NCBI GenBank assembly: GCA_902729315.2 | Contig: LR746271.1 | Coordinates: 1,079,501 to 1,143,500, forward strand | Source of the DNA: Spirodela intermedia | Lineage: Eukaryota; Streptophyta; Magnoliopsida; Alismatales; Araceae | DNA: 64,000 bases | Direction: 5' to 3' | In this document: positions 51,268 through 64,000 of the stretch, one piece after another | Position numbering within the stretch: the first letter of the stretch is position 1 | How the letters are laid out: each line of letters begins with the position of its first letter | Made by a program: the position numbers and the translations under genes | The notes under the pieces: model-generated | The model's database searches: none | Told to the model about the DNA's origin: nothing | Seen by the model: only the letters and a program-made list of their open reading frames with translations

Positions 51268-53930
51268 CTGGCCTTCCCTGAATATATTGCGTTCATGAAT
51301 TACTCTTTTCCGGAAGATGGATAACATTGAATAATATGATACAATAACAACAATTCGCGCGGTATGAAGGGAAGAAGAGCAGACGGCAGAGGAATCGATC
51401 TCTGTCAAAATTCATAGCTCTAAAAACCGAGGCATACAATCCATTAAAGATCAAATAACAGTTTGAAATCGAAAATCACAGCATTAGAAAGCGAGGGAAC
51501 GCGATATACTTTCGGTTCAAAAGTTCTGTTTAATCCTCCCAGACCACTCGTATGTCCTTCGAAACTAGACACGGAAAACAAATTCCCCACAAATGAAACC
51601 ACAACAATCCGGAAATCAAAACTCAATAACGCATTACTCACCTTCAAAGACAACAGATACTCTCTCCTCCCTCGACACAAATCCCCGGATCCCCCGAGCC
51701 GCGCCGGAATTAGAATTTGCCGTCTCCCCGAGCCCACCGGACCGCAAAGGTATAGGATCTGCAAACCCGAGGTCAGAGCGACCTATTGAAAGACACGGCG
51801 ATCAGGAAAACCCATCTACTCACCCGCGACAACGAAACCCTCGGACTAAATAGAAGAACAAGGAGGAAACGCGTGAAAAGTCGATCTTCGTTTCTTCCTC
51901 CTCGTCGACGTCACCTACACGCTCTCCCCGACCATCCGCGAATCTTCGTAAAAAACACTCGGAAGAGAGAAACCACTGTCAGGGAGAGGGCTTCGCCGCT
52001 GTGCGCGCCGCAAGGGCAACACTCAACGAAGAAGACGTGGTCTTCCCCTCTGACTGGGCCCCCGAGGTGGTGGAGGAAGAAGAAGAAGAAGAAGAAGAAG
52101 AAGAAGAAGAAGCAAGGTGGACCCCACCAGGGCAGCCTGAGTCCCCGCTTAAACACTTTTTTCTGTTTACACCCTTCCATTAAATTAAATAGCATTTCTT
52201 ACATATCTCAATAGTAGTTTCTTTTATACTTTGGCGAGCATCATGTGAGCCGGTCCAATAGATAAGACTGCCCACACGCTGTTCATATTACGTTGATCCC
52301 TTGTGTAAGGAAACATTTTCTAATAAACATTTTATATTATGAAATTGCAAATTAGTCTGACCTCAATTAAGTAGGAGTAAGAAGCTTTTACGCCGTCACC
52401 TTTATTAGCTGCTTCGGTGGCTGGCTATAACAATTATCAACTCGGAGGAACAGAGGAGTGGGCCCCCACGGTCTCCCCCTTGACTTCTGTCTTCTCCTAA
52501 CAACGAACTTCTCCATCGAATGTTGAGGAGGTCTGTTTTGAAACTAATGAGACTAATAAGCTCGCTCTAAAATATATCGTGATTGAACATTATATATATT
52601 TATATATGTTATATTTTTAATCAAATAATAATGATCAAACGCCTAAATGGGAACACAAGGCCATAATTTATTTCTTAATAATTCGTATTGGAGTAAATGA
52701 TCAAACTCGTATTGGAGTAAATACACAATTTAGAGTTTTAAAAAAGTGATTTTACATTTTTCTCCACGGAAACTATGGAATATCGTTAGTTAATAGGCCT
52801 TTTTTTGGGCCTGGATATAAAAGTTTTAGCCCGAAAAGAAGAAGCGGGCTGGCCTGGTCAAAAGCATCACAACTGTTCTGTAACGGCGCAGAGATTAAGA
52901 GGGGTCCTCACACGAAGGGAAGAAACTATTATTAAAATAGCGAATAAATATTTTTCCCGTTTTAATAAATAATTTTAAAAATTATTTGACATCCGAGTGT
53001 TAGAAATTATTCTAGCCCTTTTTTTTTCTCGTGGGCCTAATTTTGAGTCGTAAGCCCAAGAAGGAGTTTGTAAAAACGGGCGATGGGCCGGTCTGTGGGG
53101 AACTTGTTCAGTTAATGAGCTGAACTCGTATAGTCACGAGCTCGGCCCGGCCCGAAAATTCGCGTTATCTCGAACATGCGGGCCCCATGTAAGACCAAGA
53201 CCCGCGAATAAAGGGGAAAACAAATTACGCGTGTATGCCGTGCCAAGCAGTTGGTCCCGAACATTACTGCCAGCTGGTGACGCCTCCATGGCGCTGTCCG
53301 CTTGGCAAAGTCAGTCGCCACCGACCGTACACATGTGCATTAATAGTGTTGATATGGCTTCCAACGATTCGTTCATCAATAATCGAGAACGCCAGCGTGT
53401 CTATCGATTGCAGTGTTCGCCCGTTTGGGTGGCGTAAAAATCAGATCGGGGTGTAGATAGATGATCCACGTGGTATGTTTGCTGTCGTCAGCCTTTTCAA
53501 TCGATCAATTGCAAAATATGACACATGTCTCACGTTACGGATTCGAACCCAAGGCGGGTGCCACGGAACGATTCGTGAGGGCGGTGGACCCGAGCCATCC
53601 CATTCTGTCCAATCAATCACGCAACGAAGCCTGGACCGCCTTAAGGAACACGAGGCTGACTTTTATATAATATTTATAATTTTTTTACAAAACCAGACAA
53701 AACTTTTTAATTAGTAAAAATGCGTTAATCCACGTATTATGCGTAGTAAGTTGGAGCAACCACCATTTCCTGGAAAAATAAAATAAAATGTATATATATG
53801 ATTAAGAAATGTATTGATCTGGTGCTGATATGACGCGTGGGATAACAGAAAATAGCATAAAATCAGGGCCGTTCGCTAAATGAGGAATCCCCGGGCGTGG
53901 GGGAGTCGTGTCCTTTAAGTAGTCTCCTCC
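51268..53930. other. Glycosyltransferase leader and long intergenic stretch
   Basis: The 5' UTR region of the glycosyltransferase lies left of about 52010. (GAA)n occurs at 52074-52111 and poly-AT at 52590-52620. 52200-53930 shows no coding sequence. A GGTTCGAATCC-like word on the minus strand near 53538 does not sit in a tRNA fold. Confidence 0.55.
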
Positions 53931-55951
53931 GTCGCCCGTTTCTGTCGTCTTCCGGTCGCGAAGGCCTGGAAGCTCTTGGGGTTACCCGAAACCAGCAGAG
54001 GAGCTCCGAGGTCCTCCTGTACGCCACCGCCACGCGGGCGGAAGACGAAGAGGAAGTCTTGGACCTCCACTGGTAAACTCTCTTAATCTCTTATTTCCTT
54101 CGATCGTTAGGTTTTGAGTTCCTGATTGCGGCGACGGTGAACTCGGTCGGAGGCCAGAGTTGGAATCTGCATGGACAGGGACGATCTTCGGTTTGTGTTA
54201 TCACGGAATTGATCTTCGTAGTGGAGGGGAGGTTTCGTGAGCGTTCAGAGATGAAATCAGAACCGACCGTAGGATATCCGTTCGTGGAGGAATTCGATTC
54301 GTCCGCAGTGATGAATATGCGTCCGTTCATTTCCTGAAAGTAGCTACAATCGGTTGAATATCCTTTGTCCGATTCGTCGCGTGCGGTCGTAGGACTGCAG
54401 CTTCCTTTTTCCGGACGATCGCGGTAGAGACACAGATGAAACAACAGGTCGTGCCGGGAATTCGAATCCGTATTTAACGCCTGTGTTCTTCTTTTTTGTT
54501 TTCGAGAAGGAGTTGATTTCAGAAGAGGAACGGCGTGTTTGTCGGATCTTCCCACGAAAACAACGCCGGTGGTGGGATGCATGTTCGTAGAGGAACCTTA
54601 TTCGTCTGGGGAGATGACCGTCCTGCGGACTCATTTCCCGACGATAATCGCCATCGGATGAATACCCGAGGTTCGATTTATCGTCTGAGTTAGGTTTCAG
54701 TGGCCGCTTCCGTCCTTTTTCCCTTGATCTTTCTTTTGTCCTGTTTTTCGACGATTTCGTCTGCTTCCAATTCCCGCCTCCTTTCACCCGTTCATCATCG
54801 AATTCTCCCAAGGAACTGCCCAACCTTTAAGTTCACCCTGGAAATCCTCCCTGTTTCCTCCATTAATTCCGCTCTACTCACTGCTCCCCGATTCTAACGG
54901 AGGACAGGCTGTCGCCTTTCTGATTATCATCATCGATGTGCCATCACCCAGTCACGGAGAACTCACCAGCTGTCCTTTCTTCTTCACGATTTCTCCTCGA
55001 CCTCTCTCCCTACCAGAAACCGGAACGTGAGGCGAGAGGCTGTCCATGTCCCACCTCCTCCCCCTTGCTTCCTCGCCTTTTTTTCTCCTGTCGTCATCCG
55101 ATAACCTTCTTCCTGTGATTGTCGTCGCCATCATGGGCTCTGAAGGTCAGGTGGACCTTGGCGCCCCCCGGGGTTATCCGTTTGAACCGCCGTCTCTGTC
55201 CGGTCCAGAGACCCGGTTCAATATTTCGAAATGTTTCAAAGCCTTGGGTAGTAAAAAAAGTGGAACGCTGTATTTCCAGGATTGTATTTCATATTCGAAT
55301 GAATCTCGTAGTCGATCTGGCCTTCTTGGTGGGGAGGTAGGTGGCCCTATCTGGCCTCATCACGATCACAGTGCCGATGGACGGTGACAATGATGATGCT
55401 TCTCTTCGCTGTCTTGGGCTGGAGAGGAGGCCGCTTGAAGAAATCTGTCGAGACGATTGAGCTTTCTGATTCAGCTAGAGGTTACTTCGAGAAAGAAGAG
55501 TACGGCTGATACAGGGAACTCGCTAATATTTCCTAAATAAATACTCGGATTTGTCAAGCTAATTTCCGCCACTTGCCGCAGCCCGTCTTTCCCATTTAGG
55601 CACTCTGGCACTCAACAGGCCGGTGGAGGTTTTCCCGGGTCAACGGCTTTAATCTCAAAGACGGAGGCAGGTACAGCGTGGGGACGCGCTGGCCCTGTTC
55701 TGGCTTTGACCGTACTATCAACCAAACTTTCTATCCTTTGTTCGACTTCAAGCACCTTGGATTGGAAGGTGTAATCCGGGTTTTGGACGAGGGGTAGGTC
55801 TAAGGTCAAGCCTCTCAGGAAACCCCCGTCGCGGTAGGACCTGTTCGAAATGGGTTTCCTCTCCCAATGCTAATATGGCTTCTCTATCTTCTTGATCGTG
55901 CAGGTGGAAGGGAAAGGAGCTCCGACTGGTCAGGAGGAGGTGCGCAGCGCG
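53931..55951 (+). other. 5' UTR exon and leader intron of the CLC gene
   Basis: A GC-rich leader ending CTCCACTG|GTAAACTC near 54072 probably splices to GATCGTGCAG at about 55903. It contains no ATG in the retained part. The intron between has ORFs without recognisable homology. Confidence 0.5.
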
Positions 55952-58900
55952 ATGGACCACCGGGGGGTGGGGAACGACATAGAAAGTCACGAATGTCCGG
56001 GGACGGAGGGAGGAGCGATGGAGCGGAACGGCTCTGATGTCTCCGACATGAGGGAGCCCCTCCTGCTGCGGAAGCGCACCAAGAATACCACGTCCCAGAT
56101 GGCCATTGTTGGTGCCAACATCTGCCCTATTGAGAGCCTCGATTACGAGTAAGTAGTCAGAATTATTAATGTCATTCCTTTAACATGTGGCTGACTGAAA
56201 GGATCAATGTTATTTTCCAATTAAACCTATAGCTTTAAATATTTTTTCCGATTACAGGATTGTAGAGAACGATCTATTCAAGCAAGACTGGAGGTCGAGG
56301 AGGAAGGTCCAGATATACCAGTACATTGTGCTCAAATGGACCCTTGCTCTCCTAATTGGCCTGGGCACAGGGCTGGTGGGCTTCTTCAACAATCTGGCGG
56401 TTGAAAACATTGCCGGGTTCAAACTCCTGCTGACAAGCGATCTCATGCTTGTGAAGAGGTAAATGAAAAGGCTCGCATTTTTTTTTCTCTTAAATGATCA
56501 TGGCAATTTTAAGTTCAAGTTCAGTTTAACTCTAGGATCAGTTTGGCATTTGGTGGATTGACAGATTCAAAGGTCAAGGCCATTTATTTCTGATTCTGTT
56601 TTCCAGTACAGATATTACATGGCATTTTTTGCGTTTGCTGGTTGCAATTTAGTTCTTGCTGCCATCGCAGCAGCAGTCTGCGCTTATATTGCACCTGCAG
56701 CAGCAGGGTCTGGCATACCTGAAGTTAAGGCGTATCTGAATGGTGTCGATGCTCATTCCATTCTGGCCCCGAGTACACTCTTTGTGAAGGTAATGTTGGA
56801 GCTCACACGCACTACTCAGTAGAGATGAATTGCTAGCGCCAAGATTCTGAATCAATCATTGCAAAAGCATCTAAATAATGTCGTATTCTATTTGAACAGT
56901 GTTATAGATTTGATCAGAAAAGACAATAAGACTTACAGAATCAATCTGTCAGGCAAAGGTTTGATCATTTATGTTGATTTATATTTGGATTGTAAGCATT
57001 GCCACTTCTTTTATTAAATTCACCTAGGCAGGGACCATTATGCTCCGAAGCATCCACTAATCATTAATAGATTACTTTGGATAATAGTATGTGATTCAAT
57101 GAAACATGTCGATAACATCATTTGACCTTTCCCAGTGAGGAGAATGGCAAGAAGGAAACTTTTCTGCATTTTTATGCAATGGAACGAATAAATTAACCAT
57201 CTTACTTCTCCAGGGAGAAGGTGTTTGGATTGGAGGAGGGAATGAATACGGGTCATATGTGACGTCTTTCTTTACTGGTATTCATATTTTATCAGCAGAT
57301 ATAAATAAGAGCAAGGAGAGATTGGGTAACCGGTATTTGATTTTGACATGCGGCTGTCAATTTTATTTCTCATGATATTACCAAAAATAATCAATTTTCA
57401 TTGTTGCCGATTTATCATATGTTAGCTTTTTTTAAGTGTTTCTCACGACATCAGGACGTGGATTTTCCGGAATCATACATAAATCGTGAAAAAAACTGTT
57501 TTTTCCACATTTAAAGCTGGATATTGAATAATTATCCATATTTATCAAAAATAGGTAAGCAACTGGTACAATGGTTCCGTATCTTTCTCTGGACAGTCGA
57601 TCGTAGGACGTAGGAAGGAGTAATTTTTCTTTATGCACCTACACTTTTTGTCTTTGGGATCGTACTTTATTCCTTTGTAAAGAAATATGATGGCCCTACA
57701 TCATCTGTTTTTGGGAAAGCATTGTCAAGCGTCAACCTTTCTTGTCTGCAGATAATTGGTTCTATATTTGGTGTCTCCGCTGGGTTTGTGCTGGGTAAGG
57801 AGGGACCGATGGTCCACACAGGGGCATGCATTGCTTCAATACTCGGGCAGGGTGGATCGCGCAAGTACCATCTGACGTGGACCTGGCTTAGATACTTCAA
57901 GAATGATCGGGACAGACGGGACCTGATCACCTGCGGGGCTGCAGCGGGCGTGGCGGCCGCCTTCAGGGCCCCTGTTGGTGGCGTCCTCTTCGCCCTCGAA
58001 GAAGCAGCCTCTTGGTAACCCCTTCGACCTGTTCGCGGTTTCCTACCCCTCATCTGAGGCAAACTTCTTTCCGTCCGCCCATGATTTCTTTCATATTCAA
58101 TGATTTATGCACGATTCGATGATTTTCTGTGCCTCCCAGGTGGAGGAGCTCTCTCCTGTGGAGGACTTTCTTCACCACGGCCGTCGTCGCGGTGGTGCTG
58201 AGAACTCTCATAGAATACTGCCAGAGCGGAAAATGTGGGCTCTTTGGGAAAGGCGGCCTGATAATGTTCGACATCAGCTCGACCGTCATCAGCTACAGCA
58301 CTCCCGATCTTCTGGTCGTCCTCATCCTCGGCGTCACCGGCGGCATCTTCGGCGGGCTCTTCAACTTCCTCCTCAACAAGATCCTCCGCGTCTACAGCAT
58401 CATCAACGAGTAAGCCACTCCCCCAACTCCATGCTAGTTTTAATCCCAATAATCTAGAGAGAGAGAAAATTTGCTAATAGAGAGAGAGGGAAATGATTTT
58501 TTCAGGAAGGGAGCGCCGTTCAAGATTCTGCTGACGATGGGTATATCGCTGGTGACCTCGTTCTGCGCGTACGGCCTGCCGTGGTTCGCGCGGTGCACGC
58601 CGTGCCCGGCGGGGCTGAAGGAGCAGTGCCCGACCATCGGCCGCTCCGGCAACTTCAAGAACTTCCAGTGCCCCCCCGGCCACTACAACGACCTGGCCTC
58701 CCTGTTCCTCAACACCAACGACGACGCTATCCGCAACCTCTTCAGCGGCAACACCGACAACGAGTTCCGCATCTCCACGCTGCTCATCTTCTTCACCGCC
58801 GTCTACCTCCTCGGCCTGTTCACCTACGGCATCGCCGTCCCATCCGGGCTCTTCATCCCCGTGATCCTCGCTGGCGCCTCCTACGGCCGCATCTTCGGCA

Positions 58901-59914
58901 CCCTCCTCGGCTCCGTCTCCGACCTCGACGCGGGCCTCTTCGCCCTCCTCGGCGCCGCCTCCTTCCTCGGCGGCACGATGAGGATGACTGTCTCTGTCTG
59001 CGTCATCCTCCTGGAGCTCACCAACGACCTGCTGATGCTCCCACTGGTCATGCTCGTGCTGCTCGTGTCCAAGACGGTGGCGGACAGCTTCAACAAGGGG
59101 GTCTATGACCAGATCGTCACCATGAAGGGGCTGCCTTACATGGAGGCCCATGCGGAGCCCTACATGCGGCACCTGGTCGCCGGGGACGTGGTCTCCGGCC
59201 CGCTGATCATTTTCTCCGGCGTGGAGAAGGTGGGCAACATCATGCACGGCCTGCGGCTCACTGGGCACCACGGGTTCCCCGTGGTGGACGAGCCGCCCTA
59301 CACCGATGCGCCGGAGCTGTGCGGGCTGGTGCTGAGGTCTCATCTGCTGGTGCTGCTCAAGGGGAAGAAGTTCACCAAGGAGAGGGTGGCCACCGGGGTC
59401 TCCCAGGTGTCTAGGAACTTCGGGGCGTTTGACTTCGCCAAGGCCGGATCCGGGAAGGGAGTCAAGCTCGAGGACCTGGAGATCGAGGAGGAAGATATGG
59501 AAATGTATGTCGATCTCCACCCCATCACCAACACCTCGCCTTATACCGTGGTGGAGACCATGTCGCTGGCCAAAGCTGCTGTTCTCTTCCGTGAGCTCGG
59601 TCTCCGCCATCTCTGCGTCGTCCCCAAGACCCCCGGGGTAAGCCCCCCCTCCCCTCTCTCTCTCTCTCTCTACTACTCTCGTCTTCCTGCTGTCGAGGTT
59701 TTTCTTTTTTTTCATCTCCGATTACCCAACCCGTTCTAGAAAGGTAATATCGGCAGCCAAGAACGCCATTAAGTCTGGAGCTCTGTAACAGGGAGCTGAC
59801 GCTCGTTCTATCTCGCAGAGGCCGCCGGTGGTCGGAATCCTGACGAGGCACGATTTCATGCCGGAGCACATTCTCGGACTGTTCCCCCATTTCAAGCCCC
59901 GCAAGTGGAGTTGA
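55952..59914 (+). CDS. CLC-c: Voltage-dependent chloride channel/transporter, CLC-c-like
   Basis: A tonoplast or endomembrane CLC anion transporter. Seven exons close in frame (778 residues, the usual size): 55952-56148, 56258-56458, 56612-56789, 57752-58014, 58140-58409, 58506-59637 and 59819-59914. The filter reads GSGIPE (165-170), the Ser form found in chloride-preferring plant CLCs rather than the Pro of nitrate/proton exchangers. The gating glutamate is present in GKEGPMVHTGACIA (Glu209). Further motifs are FRAPVGGVLFALEEAASWW, GIAVPSGLFIPVILAGASYGR and LGGTMRMTVSVCVILLELT. Two CBS domains follow (MRHLVAGDVVSGPL onward, then VVGILTRHDFMPEHILGLFP). The N-terminus has a di-leucine-type EPLLLRKR. 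Exon 6 is very GC-rich. The leader is interrupted by an intron. Confidence 0.94.
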
Positions 59915-60071
59915 TCGCCCCCAGCGTAATCCGCCATTTTTTTCTATATTTGTTCATAATAATCTGCAGTTTCACAACGAGGTACAGCGTCTGGTATTTA
60001 TGCCATTCTCTCAGGAGAGGAAGGAATGTTGGGTACTTTTCTCCCCAAGTTTTGAAGACCAGGGGGCTTAG

Positions 60072-60126
<55 letters not shown>

Positions 60127-61080
60127 AATGAAACTTATGTGATTATCTTTATTTCCCTTATATGGTTTCTCCATTTTATTTTATATTTGGTCGGGTAGAG
60201 AGGGAGCTGGGGAGGGTGAATGATCTCCAGGTGTTTAAATCAGGATCATAAGTTTATTTCATAATTATTCGTGTAATTAACTTTGTTCTTGCGATTAATA
60301 AATAAAGTTGCTCATGGATGTTTATCTTGATTACATACCAAAGTTTCAGTCTCTGGGGCGGGGCCCTGTAAAGCTCGAACTCAAAATCGGACGATCTCGG
60401 CCGATCCTTCTTATGCACTGATTTGAACAAAAGAGAGAGGGAGAGAGAGGGAGAGAGGGAGAGATAGATAGAGAGAGAGAGAGAGGGGGAGAGATAGAGA
60501 GAGAGAGAGAGAGGGAGAGATGGAGAGAGGGAGTGAGGAAGAGATAGAGAGAGGGAGGGTGGGAGAGAGAGAGAGAGAGAGGAAAACTGACAAAAAATAT
60601 GCTCTAAGATCTTTCTTATGCACTGATTTGAACAAGGGAGAGAGAGAGAGAGAGAGAAGTGGAAACTGAGGAGAAGAGAGAAGATGTAAAGATATTTTTT
60701 CTTGTTGGGCTGATTTCGAGGCCCAAAAATGAGAAAAACTGTGCTGGGTACAGACTCGGAAGATAAAATGGGCCCCAGGTTATAAACGGTATCCATGTAA
60801 CTCTTCTTGTTGGGCTTTTAAAGGCCCAAAACCAAGAGAAACTGGGGCGGGGGTTCATGAACCACCAGGAAGAAGTCGAGGATGGGTATCCAATTCACGA
60901 AGATAATACCCAAGTTACCCCTGTTATTAGGAGTAATCTACAATTCTATGTAGATGCTTTACTAGCGTAAGGGGTATGTTTGGTATTTTCTTATGGGTAA
61001 TAATAGATGGAAGGATCTAGATGACCTAGAACATGAAGAAGGGAATCAGTAGGAAATGAGGGACGGTTGGAGGATGGCTG
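59915..61080. other. Intergenic with GA repeats and paired duplications
   Basis: (GA)n lies at 60068-60123, imperfect GA at 60430-60585 and a short tract at 60635-60657. Two duplicated words occur: CTTATGCACTGATTTGAACA (60411-60429, 60616-60635) and TCTTGTTGGGCT...GGCCCAAAA (about 60699-60728, 60803-60831). Confidence 0.6.
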
Positions 61081-61087
61081 TATAAAT
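61081..61087 (+). promoter_or_regulatory. TATA box of the RRM gene
   Basis: TATAAAT about 250 nt upstream of the ATG at 61334. TGGGCC/TTGGGCT motifs at 60704-60830 lie further upstream. Confidence 0.45.
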
Positions 61088-61333
61088 GGCGGGTATCTTG
61101 GACTTCCTGCACTGACGAAGCTCTTCTTAACCGGAGGTGGTGGTTGGCGGTGGAAAGTCTCCTTGCAGAGTTCGTGACGATCTGGAAGAGCTTTAGGGTT
61201 TCGGCTGCTTCATCTCTGATAAGGTGTCGTGCCGTTCTCGGCGTCAATTACCACCGTATTCCCCACTAGGGTTTATTCCGCCTGGGGAGGAATAAGGTTT
61301 TGAAACGGTAGCGGGATACTTGGAGGCTCGGTG

Positions 61334-63054
61334 ATGGCGCGTAATCCAAGCTGCACGATGTTCATAGGTAATCTCGTCTCGTGACTGAACAACCTCTTTT
61401 TCACTTAGTCAGATCGAACTGAATCGAACGTTTGGCCCCTCGATTTGATTGTTTTTCATTCACGGTTTCTGTCGTCGGTAAGTTTCTCTAGAATGTTTCT
61501 GGTCGTTGTGGCTCTAATTCTTCCTTGTTATTTCATCTCACCAAGTCGGAAAACGTAGGTACTATCTGAACTTAGCTTCTCTACGCTCATTTCACATTTT
61601 CTAGTTATTTTCTAAAAGTAGATAATCGCCCAAAAATTTGATCGCCCCTTTCCATAATTCATGTGCGCGGCATTGTAGGGCGAAAGAACAATGCTCACAT
61701 ACATTGTAATATCTCAGTTTTGGCTCCATACATTGCCATCTGTGTTTTCTACGCGTCAGATATTCTTTCTCATCTGAATTTCTATATCCTTTTAGACAAA
61801 AATTATCCTCCTTTTAGGTTGTAGGTCACTTCCTTTTGGTATTTTCTCTCACAAAGTTACAGAGTTTGGTCTTTCATCCGAGCTCATCTTCTCCTCGGAG
61901 CCAATTAGTTGGATGTACGGCGGAACCCATCTTCATGAAATTAATTTATTTTAATTCGATTTATTTCATGCTAGGTAATCTGGACGAGAAGGTGACGGAT
62001 AGGGTATTATACGAGATACTGATCCAGGTTGGTCGCGTCGTAGACCTGTACATACCCATGGACAAGGAGACCAACCGTCATAAGGGCTATGCATTTGCAG
62101 AGTACGAAAGCGAGGAGATTGCAAACTATGCCGTTAGGCTATTCTCTGGTCTCGTGTGTCTCCACAACAGGACACTGAGATTTTCGGTGCGTCTTTGTTC
62201 TCCTTCCCCTGTCAAATCTCTTGCAATTTCTATTCATAGTCATCTTCAGCCCAGGGCCCTCGAGGGTGGGTTGGAGCTTCAGGTCATTTGGATGCTCCCA
62301 CAGATCTTCCATTTCTGGCCTTGTAGAGACTTTCGATGTGACCCTATTCCGGATATAATTTCCATTTATGGTCTGAACTTAGGCGGTCTGGATGCTCCTA
62401 CAGACCGTCTAGAGCCTTTTGAAGTGATCTTGAGCTAATGTGAGTCAACTCCATGAAAAAAATTCCTCTCTTGCAGATGTCGGGACAGGATAAGCCCTCT
62501 CAACAACACAATGGTACTCCGGTAACGCCAAAGTCAACCTCATTAGCTCCTCTTCCGAGGGAAAAGAAACCCTACCAGGGTTCGGCGGAGTTAACTGATT
62601 TCAGGGCTTTGACCAATTCCCGCTATTCGGCGGCATCAGTCAACCCTAGCCCGAACTCGGGCCTTCTCCCAAGGCTGCAGCATCCTCTGAATCCACGAGA
62701 ATCGCCGGTCCACCGGGACGAATCTTCATGGCCGGGGAATTGCAGGTCTGATTATGCCCATCCAGCGTCTCCGAGTTATCCCCAAGGTTAGACCCTCCTG
62801 CGTTCTATTAGGTTATACCCCCTGCACACACCCCCCCCCCCCTCCCCCTCACCCGGGGATTCAAACCTCGATTCATATTGCCTTGTTTCTCATATTACCG
62901 TTGACTTCCGATTGCAGCTCGGCCTGCACGCGGATATGTGAACGGCGGAGTTGACTCGGATTATAGTAGGCAAGTTCTTTCCCCAATGTGGGTCAACGCT
63001 GATCGCTCAGATTTTCAGCATCCCGTCTACCCCGCCCACTCACGACGACCGTGA
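61334..63054 (+). CDS. RRM protein, RBM7/SF3B4-like (plant NEXT-complex type)
   Basis: A single-RRM protein resembling the plant RBM7 homologue (At4g10110 type) that partners the HEN2 helicase in nuclear exosome targeting. Four exons, 61334-61367, 61975-62186, 62477-62786 and 62918-63054, give 230 residues. The RRM spans about residues 7-82: TMFIGNLDEKVTDRVLYEI (RNP2) and KGYAFAEYESEEIANYAVRL (RNP1), closing NRTLRFS then MSGQDKP. The remainder is Pro/Ser-rich and disordered. The last exon can end at TGA 63052-63054; a GT at 63051 and a GC-type AG|GCAAGT near 62969 are alternative donors. The function is inferred from the RRM signature. Confidence 0.82.
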
Positions 63055-63693
63055 GTCATGCAAGTAACGGGATAAGTCAACCTCTGAAATGCTCCTATAC
63101 GGGCATCATGCTACATGCGGCCTCCTCCGGTATATTATCCCTGTCTGTAGACAGTAAGTGCCCGTTGACCCACGTTCTGATATCTAATGATATTCTTATC
63201 CCCCTCCTCTGGGGTGATCTTGACTTTGCCCTGCGGCGGATCTTATCCCGCTTCTGGAATCTAATGAAGTTCCGCCGCCGTGTCATCCGATTCCGAATTT
63301 GGCTCAAATTTAGGAAATAATATGTAATATATGATTATCGGCTGATGGTGTAGTATGTAGAGTCACATCTCATCTGCAGACCCAGGTTCTCTTGCTATTA
63401 CACAGAGAGAATACAAGTCAACCCCTTCAAATCCGGAACCCTAGAGTTCAATGGGAAGGGAAGATTGTTGGGGTGTTCTGACTTTCAGTTCTAATTTCGG
63501 CCAATTAGTTCCCGCCGCGTTAGTCAACCCCGAGACATCATAATCATCGCCATCTGGGTCAACGGGAATCGCGGGAGGAGCCCTGGTTCATCTTATTCGT
63601 CCTTGAAATGGCCAGCTAGAAATAGATACACGTTAGAACATGTACAGAATGGATGGCAACATACGAAGAAGAAGAAGAAGAAGAAGAAGCGGC
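63055..63693. other. Convergent 3' flanks of the RRM and CNOT11 genes
   Basis: No exon was assigned, although a P-P-P-V-Y-Y-P-like word near 63120 hints at an alternative 3' exon of the RRM gene. (GAA)n occurs at 63665-63690. Confidence 0.4.

Positions 63694-64000
<307 letters not shown>

Noticed and set aside
53530-53560. GGTTCGAATCC B-box-like word (minus strand)
   Set aside because: The flanking bases do not form a T-arm, acceptor stem or anticodon arm, so no tRNA.
58474-59715. 413-codon minus ORF opposite CLC exon 6
   Set aside because: It is a GC-rich antisense shadow of a well-conserved coding exon.

Overview
The window is nuclear DNA from a flowering plant. It has split genes with short GT-AG introns, plant-only families (DUF538, the jasmonate-clade P450 CYP94, plant GDSL lipases, a vacuolar-type CLC), a degenerate Ty1/copia element, and very many CT/GA microsatellites. 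Several genes (DUF538, the CLC exon 6, the 7TM exon, the CYP94 exon) are strongly GC-rich in AT-richer surroundings, which suggests a monocot or another lineage with GC-biased exons. The species cannot be named from sequence alone.

Layout. 1-356 (-): 5' end of a CYP94 cytochrome P450 with a TATA box and three G-boxes upstream. 3.2-13.9 kb: gene-poor, holding an 18S rDNA fragment (5662-5816), the last exon of a small membrane protein (6323-6564, -), a complete but dead copia element (7344-11920) flanked by the 5-bp duplication TATAT, and a TATA promoter with a possible first exon at 13.8 kb (-). 14333-15833 (-): GDSL esterase/lipase interrupted by a GAA tract. 16810-22262 (-): ten-exon queuine tRNA-ribosyltransferase accessory subunit 2 (QTRT2) with a 1.3-kb polypurine intron. 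24172-25302 (+): seven-TM protein. 27180-31406 (-): seven-exon plastid DedA/TVP38-type membrane protein. 31963-33985 (-): probable small three-exon gene with no long ORF. 35289-37002 (+): PP2C phosphatase. 37732-39127 (+): single-TM acidic protein. 40522-46238 (+): PHD-SWIB-Plus3 chromatin protein with a U12-type AT-AC intron. 47823-48335 (+): DUF538. 48950-51267 (-): BC10/GT14-like glycosyltransferase. 55952-59914 (+): CLC-c-like anion channel. 61334-63054 (+): RBM7-like RRM protein. 63694-64000 (-): 3' end of CCR4-NOT subunit 11.

The genes form no operon or evident pathway; this is an ordinary gene-dense plant segment. Two neighbours at the right end (the RBM7-like and CNOT11-like proteins) both belong to RNA-turnover complexes, but nothing shows a functional link. 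Exon boundaries were read by hand from splice signals, reading phase and family conservation. All multi-exon models listed close in frame, except the GDSL gene (missing exon 4 end) and the partial genes.

Most notable: the AT-AC intron at 45488-45879; the DedA intron 5 minisatellite that carries three copies of an exon end, each with a dead 5' splice site; the microsatellite replacing part of the GDSL coding sequence; the 1.3-kb polypurine intron in QTRT2; and the hidden small gene at 31963-33985. No bacterial-type or clearly undescribed system was found.
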